Shown in pieces: positions 62,752 to 64,000 of a stretch of 64,000 bases of DNA (position 1 is its first letter; each line of letters opens with the position of its first letter). The position numbers were made by a program, and so were the translations under genes. Under the pieces are notes generated by a model. It ran no database searches. It was not told the DNA's origin and saw nothing but the letters and a program-made list of their open reading frames with translations. Source of the DNA: Roseateles sp. XES5. Its GTDB lineage: Bacteria > Pseudomonadota > Alphaproteobacteria > Rhizobiales > Rhizobiaceae. The stretch is from contig NZ_CP084752.1 in NCBI RefSeq assembly GCF_020535545.1, forward strand, positions 558,001 through 622,000. Reading direction: 5' to 3'.

Positions 62752-63264
62752 ATGATCGCAGACCCCGCCATGCCGCACATCCGCCGCCTCACCGTCGACG
62801 ACGTCGCGGCCTACCGCGCCATCCGCCTGGAAGCGCTGACCGAAGCGCCGGCGGCCTTCGCCAGCACGGCGGCGGATTTCGCGCTGCGTTCCGACGCGGC
62901 GCTGCGCGTGACGCTCGCCGAACTCATCCTCTTTGGCGCCTTCCGCAACGGCGAGCCGGTCGGCCTGATGGGCCTGATGCGCAACGGCTCCAGCAAGATG
63001 GCCCACCGCGCCACCGTCATCATGGTCTATGTGCGCGCCGACGAGCGCGGCCGCGCGCTGGCGGATGCGCTGCTGGCCACCGTCACCGAGCATGCCCGCG
63101 GCATGGGCCTGCGCCAGCTGGAACTGGCCGTGGCCGTCGAGAACGCGCCGGCGCTCGCCTTCTATCGCCGGCAGGGCTTTGCCGAGGTGGGACGCATTCC
63201 GGCGGGCTTCCTGCACGAAGGCCGCGAGATCGACGAAATCCTGATGATGCGCCGCATCACCTGA
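62752..63264 (+). CDS. GNAT family N-acetyltransferase
   Basis: A 170-aa enzyme from ATG 62752 with purine-rich upstream sequence. The acetyl-CoA region is [20 protein letters not shown], and the C-terminal strand [20 protein letters not shown] is typical. The start at 62683 would add an unlikely basic tail. It lies 17 bases upstream of the alcohol dehydrogenase gene and may share its transcript. Substrate unknown. Confidence 0.88.
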   Translation: MIADPAMPHIRRLTVDDVAAYRAIRLEALTEAPAAFASTAADFALRSDAALRVTLAELILFGAFRNGEPVGLMGLMRNGSSKMAHRATVIMVYVRADERGRALADALLATVTEHARGMGLRQLELAVAVENAPALAFYRRQGFAEVGRIPAGFLHEGREIDEILMMRRIT

Positions 63265-63280
63265 CAGCGGGAGGACCACC

Positions 63281-64000
63281 ATGCGCGCCATGTATTACGA
63301 AGCCTTCGAGGCGACACCGGAGATCCGCGTGCTGCCCGATCCGACGCCGGCGCCCGGCGGCGTGGTGATCAAGGTGGAGGCGACGGGCCTGTGCCGCAGC
63401 GACTGGCACGGCTGGATGGGGCACGATCCGGACATAAGGCTGCCGCACGTGCCGGGCCATGAGCTGGCCGGCAAAGTGGTGGCCGTCGGCAAGGCCGTGC
63501 GGCGCTTCCGCGAGGGCGAGCGGGTGACGGTGCCCTTCGTTTCCGGCTGCGGCCATTGCGGCGAGTGCCGCTCGGGCAACCAGCAGGTCTGCGAGGAGCA
63601 GTTCCAGCCCGGCTTCACCCATTGGGGCTCCTTTGCGGAATATGTCGCCATCGACCATGCCGACCACAATCTCGTGCACCTGCCCGAGGCGATCGACTAT
63701 GCCACCGCCGCCAGCCTCGGCTGCCGCTTCGCCACCTCCTTCCGCGCCGTGGTCGACCAGGCGCGGGTGACGGGCGGCGAATGGGTGGCGGTGCACGGTT
63801 GCGGCGGCGTCGGCCTTTCCGCCATCATGATCGCCGCCGCCCTCGGCGCGAACCCCATCGCCATCGACATTTCGACGGAGAAGCTGGATTTCGCCCGGAA
63901 GATGGGCGCGGTGGCGACGATCGACGCCCGCGCGGTCGCCGATGTCGCCGAAGCGGTGCGCGAGATCACCGGCGGCGGGGCGCATGCCTCGGTCGATGCG
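63281..64000 (+). CDS. Zinc-dependent alcohol dehydrogenase, N-terminal part (partial)
   Basis: The frame starts at ATG 63281 (GGGAGG upstream) and runs open to the right edge, giving 240 of about 340 residues. Catalytic zinc ligands are Cys38 ([10 protein letters not shown]) and His60-Glu61 ([13 protein letters not shown]); structural zinc cysteines are C90, C93, C96 and C104. The Rossmann motif is [20 protein letters not shown]. It is a medium-chain dehydrogenase; the substrate is unknown. The C-terminus is outside the window. Confidence 0.92.
   Translation, partial: MRAMYYEAFEATPEIRVLPDPTPAPGGVVIKVEATGLCRSDWHGWMGHDPDIRLPHVPGHELAGKVVAVGKAVRRFREGERVTVPFVSGCGHCGECRSGNQQVCEEQFQPGFTHWGSFAEYVAIDHADHNLVHLPEAIDYATAASLGCRFATSFRAVVDQARVTGGEWVAVHGCGGVGLSAIMIAAALGANPIAIDISTEKLDFARKMGAVATIDARAVADVAEAVREITGGGAHASVDA

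Noticed and set aside
1..64000. CRISPR array, tRNA, rRNA, prophage or insertion sequence
   Set aside because: No regularly spaced repeats, no tRNA-like cloverleaf, no rRNA stretches and no transposase or integrase frames were seen on either strand.

Overview
This window is a high-GC alphaproteobacterial chromosome segment that looks like family Rhizobiaceae (Sinorhizobium/Ensifer, Shinella or Rhizobium relatives). The evidence is the gene order glnE - two-component pair - degP - ccmH/F/E/I (cycLKJH) - feuQ/feuP, a MucR/Ros regulator, a seven-gene pha-type Mrp antiporter operon, a DivJ-like kinase, families such as DUF1491, DUF2336, DUF5330 and DUF930, and RIME-like intergenic repeats. No rRNA, tRNA, CRISPR array, prophage or insertion sequence was seen. 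Most of the window is ordinary core genome, densely coded. The many long ORFs antisense to these genes are GC-driven shadows.

Layout. 1-12.2 kb is minus-strand: the N-terminal part of glnE (cut by the window edge), an OmpR-type regulator and kinase, a DegP protease, the cytochrome c maturation operon, a lipoprotein, FeuQ/FeuP and, just upstream of feuP, an 83-aa exported protein that is a good FeuN candidate. 12.2-17.4 kb holds MmcQ/YjbR, YcgN and PBP1A genes, a DUF1214/DUF1254 membrane pair and a 62-aa gene. 17.4-19.5 kb is an AT-richer, sparsely coding patch with orphan small ORFs, one perfect CtrA-type box (17687-17701) and a 17-bp palindrome. 19.5-27.4 kb carries DUF2336, a three-copy palindromic repeat, DUF1491, a soluble chemoreceptor, a DivJ-like kinase overlapping a peptidoglycan-binding membrane protein, DUF5330, SufE and MucR.

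27.8-33.7 kb is the phaGFEDCBA (Mrp) cation/proton antiporter operon, preceded by a VapBC toxin-antitoxin pair with a perfect operator palindrome. 34.6-43.7 kb is mixed: MsrB, acetyltransferase, TrhA/hemolysin III, a short DksA-type protein, a Tat-exported VOC protein, an AI-2E family transporter (with a second perfect CtrA box upstream), a BigR/SqrR-like persulfide repressor with an 18-bp-arm palindrome driving two YeeE/YedE transporter genes, and an oligopeptidase B-like peptidase. 43.8-64 kb contains a secreted caspase-fold protein lacking both catalytic residues, a CelD-like acetyltransferase, SelO, a membrane PQQ glucose dehydrogenase, acetyltransferases, a DJ-1/PfpI protein, two exported c-type cytochromes, a PAP2 enzyme, a LysE exporter with a divergent WYL regulator, a ParE-type toxin-antitoxin pair ending at a RIME copy, SodB, an S41 peptidase, a branched-chain aminotransferase and a truncated zinc alcohol dehydrogenase.

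Functionally the window is rich in envelope and stress functions: periplasmic quality control, cytochrome c biogenesis, osmotic/envelope signalling (FeuNPQ), cell-cycle signalling (DivJ-like kinase, CtrA boxes), pH/sodium homeostasis (Pha), and oxidative or reactive-sulfur defence. I did not find an unmistakable new multigene system. The best leads are the degenerate caspase protein, the persulfide-sensor transporter operon, the FeuN candidate, the two CtrA boxes with the orphan-gene patch at 17.4-19.5 kb, and the mosaic repeat families. All functional assignments come from reading motifs and gene order; no database search was run.
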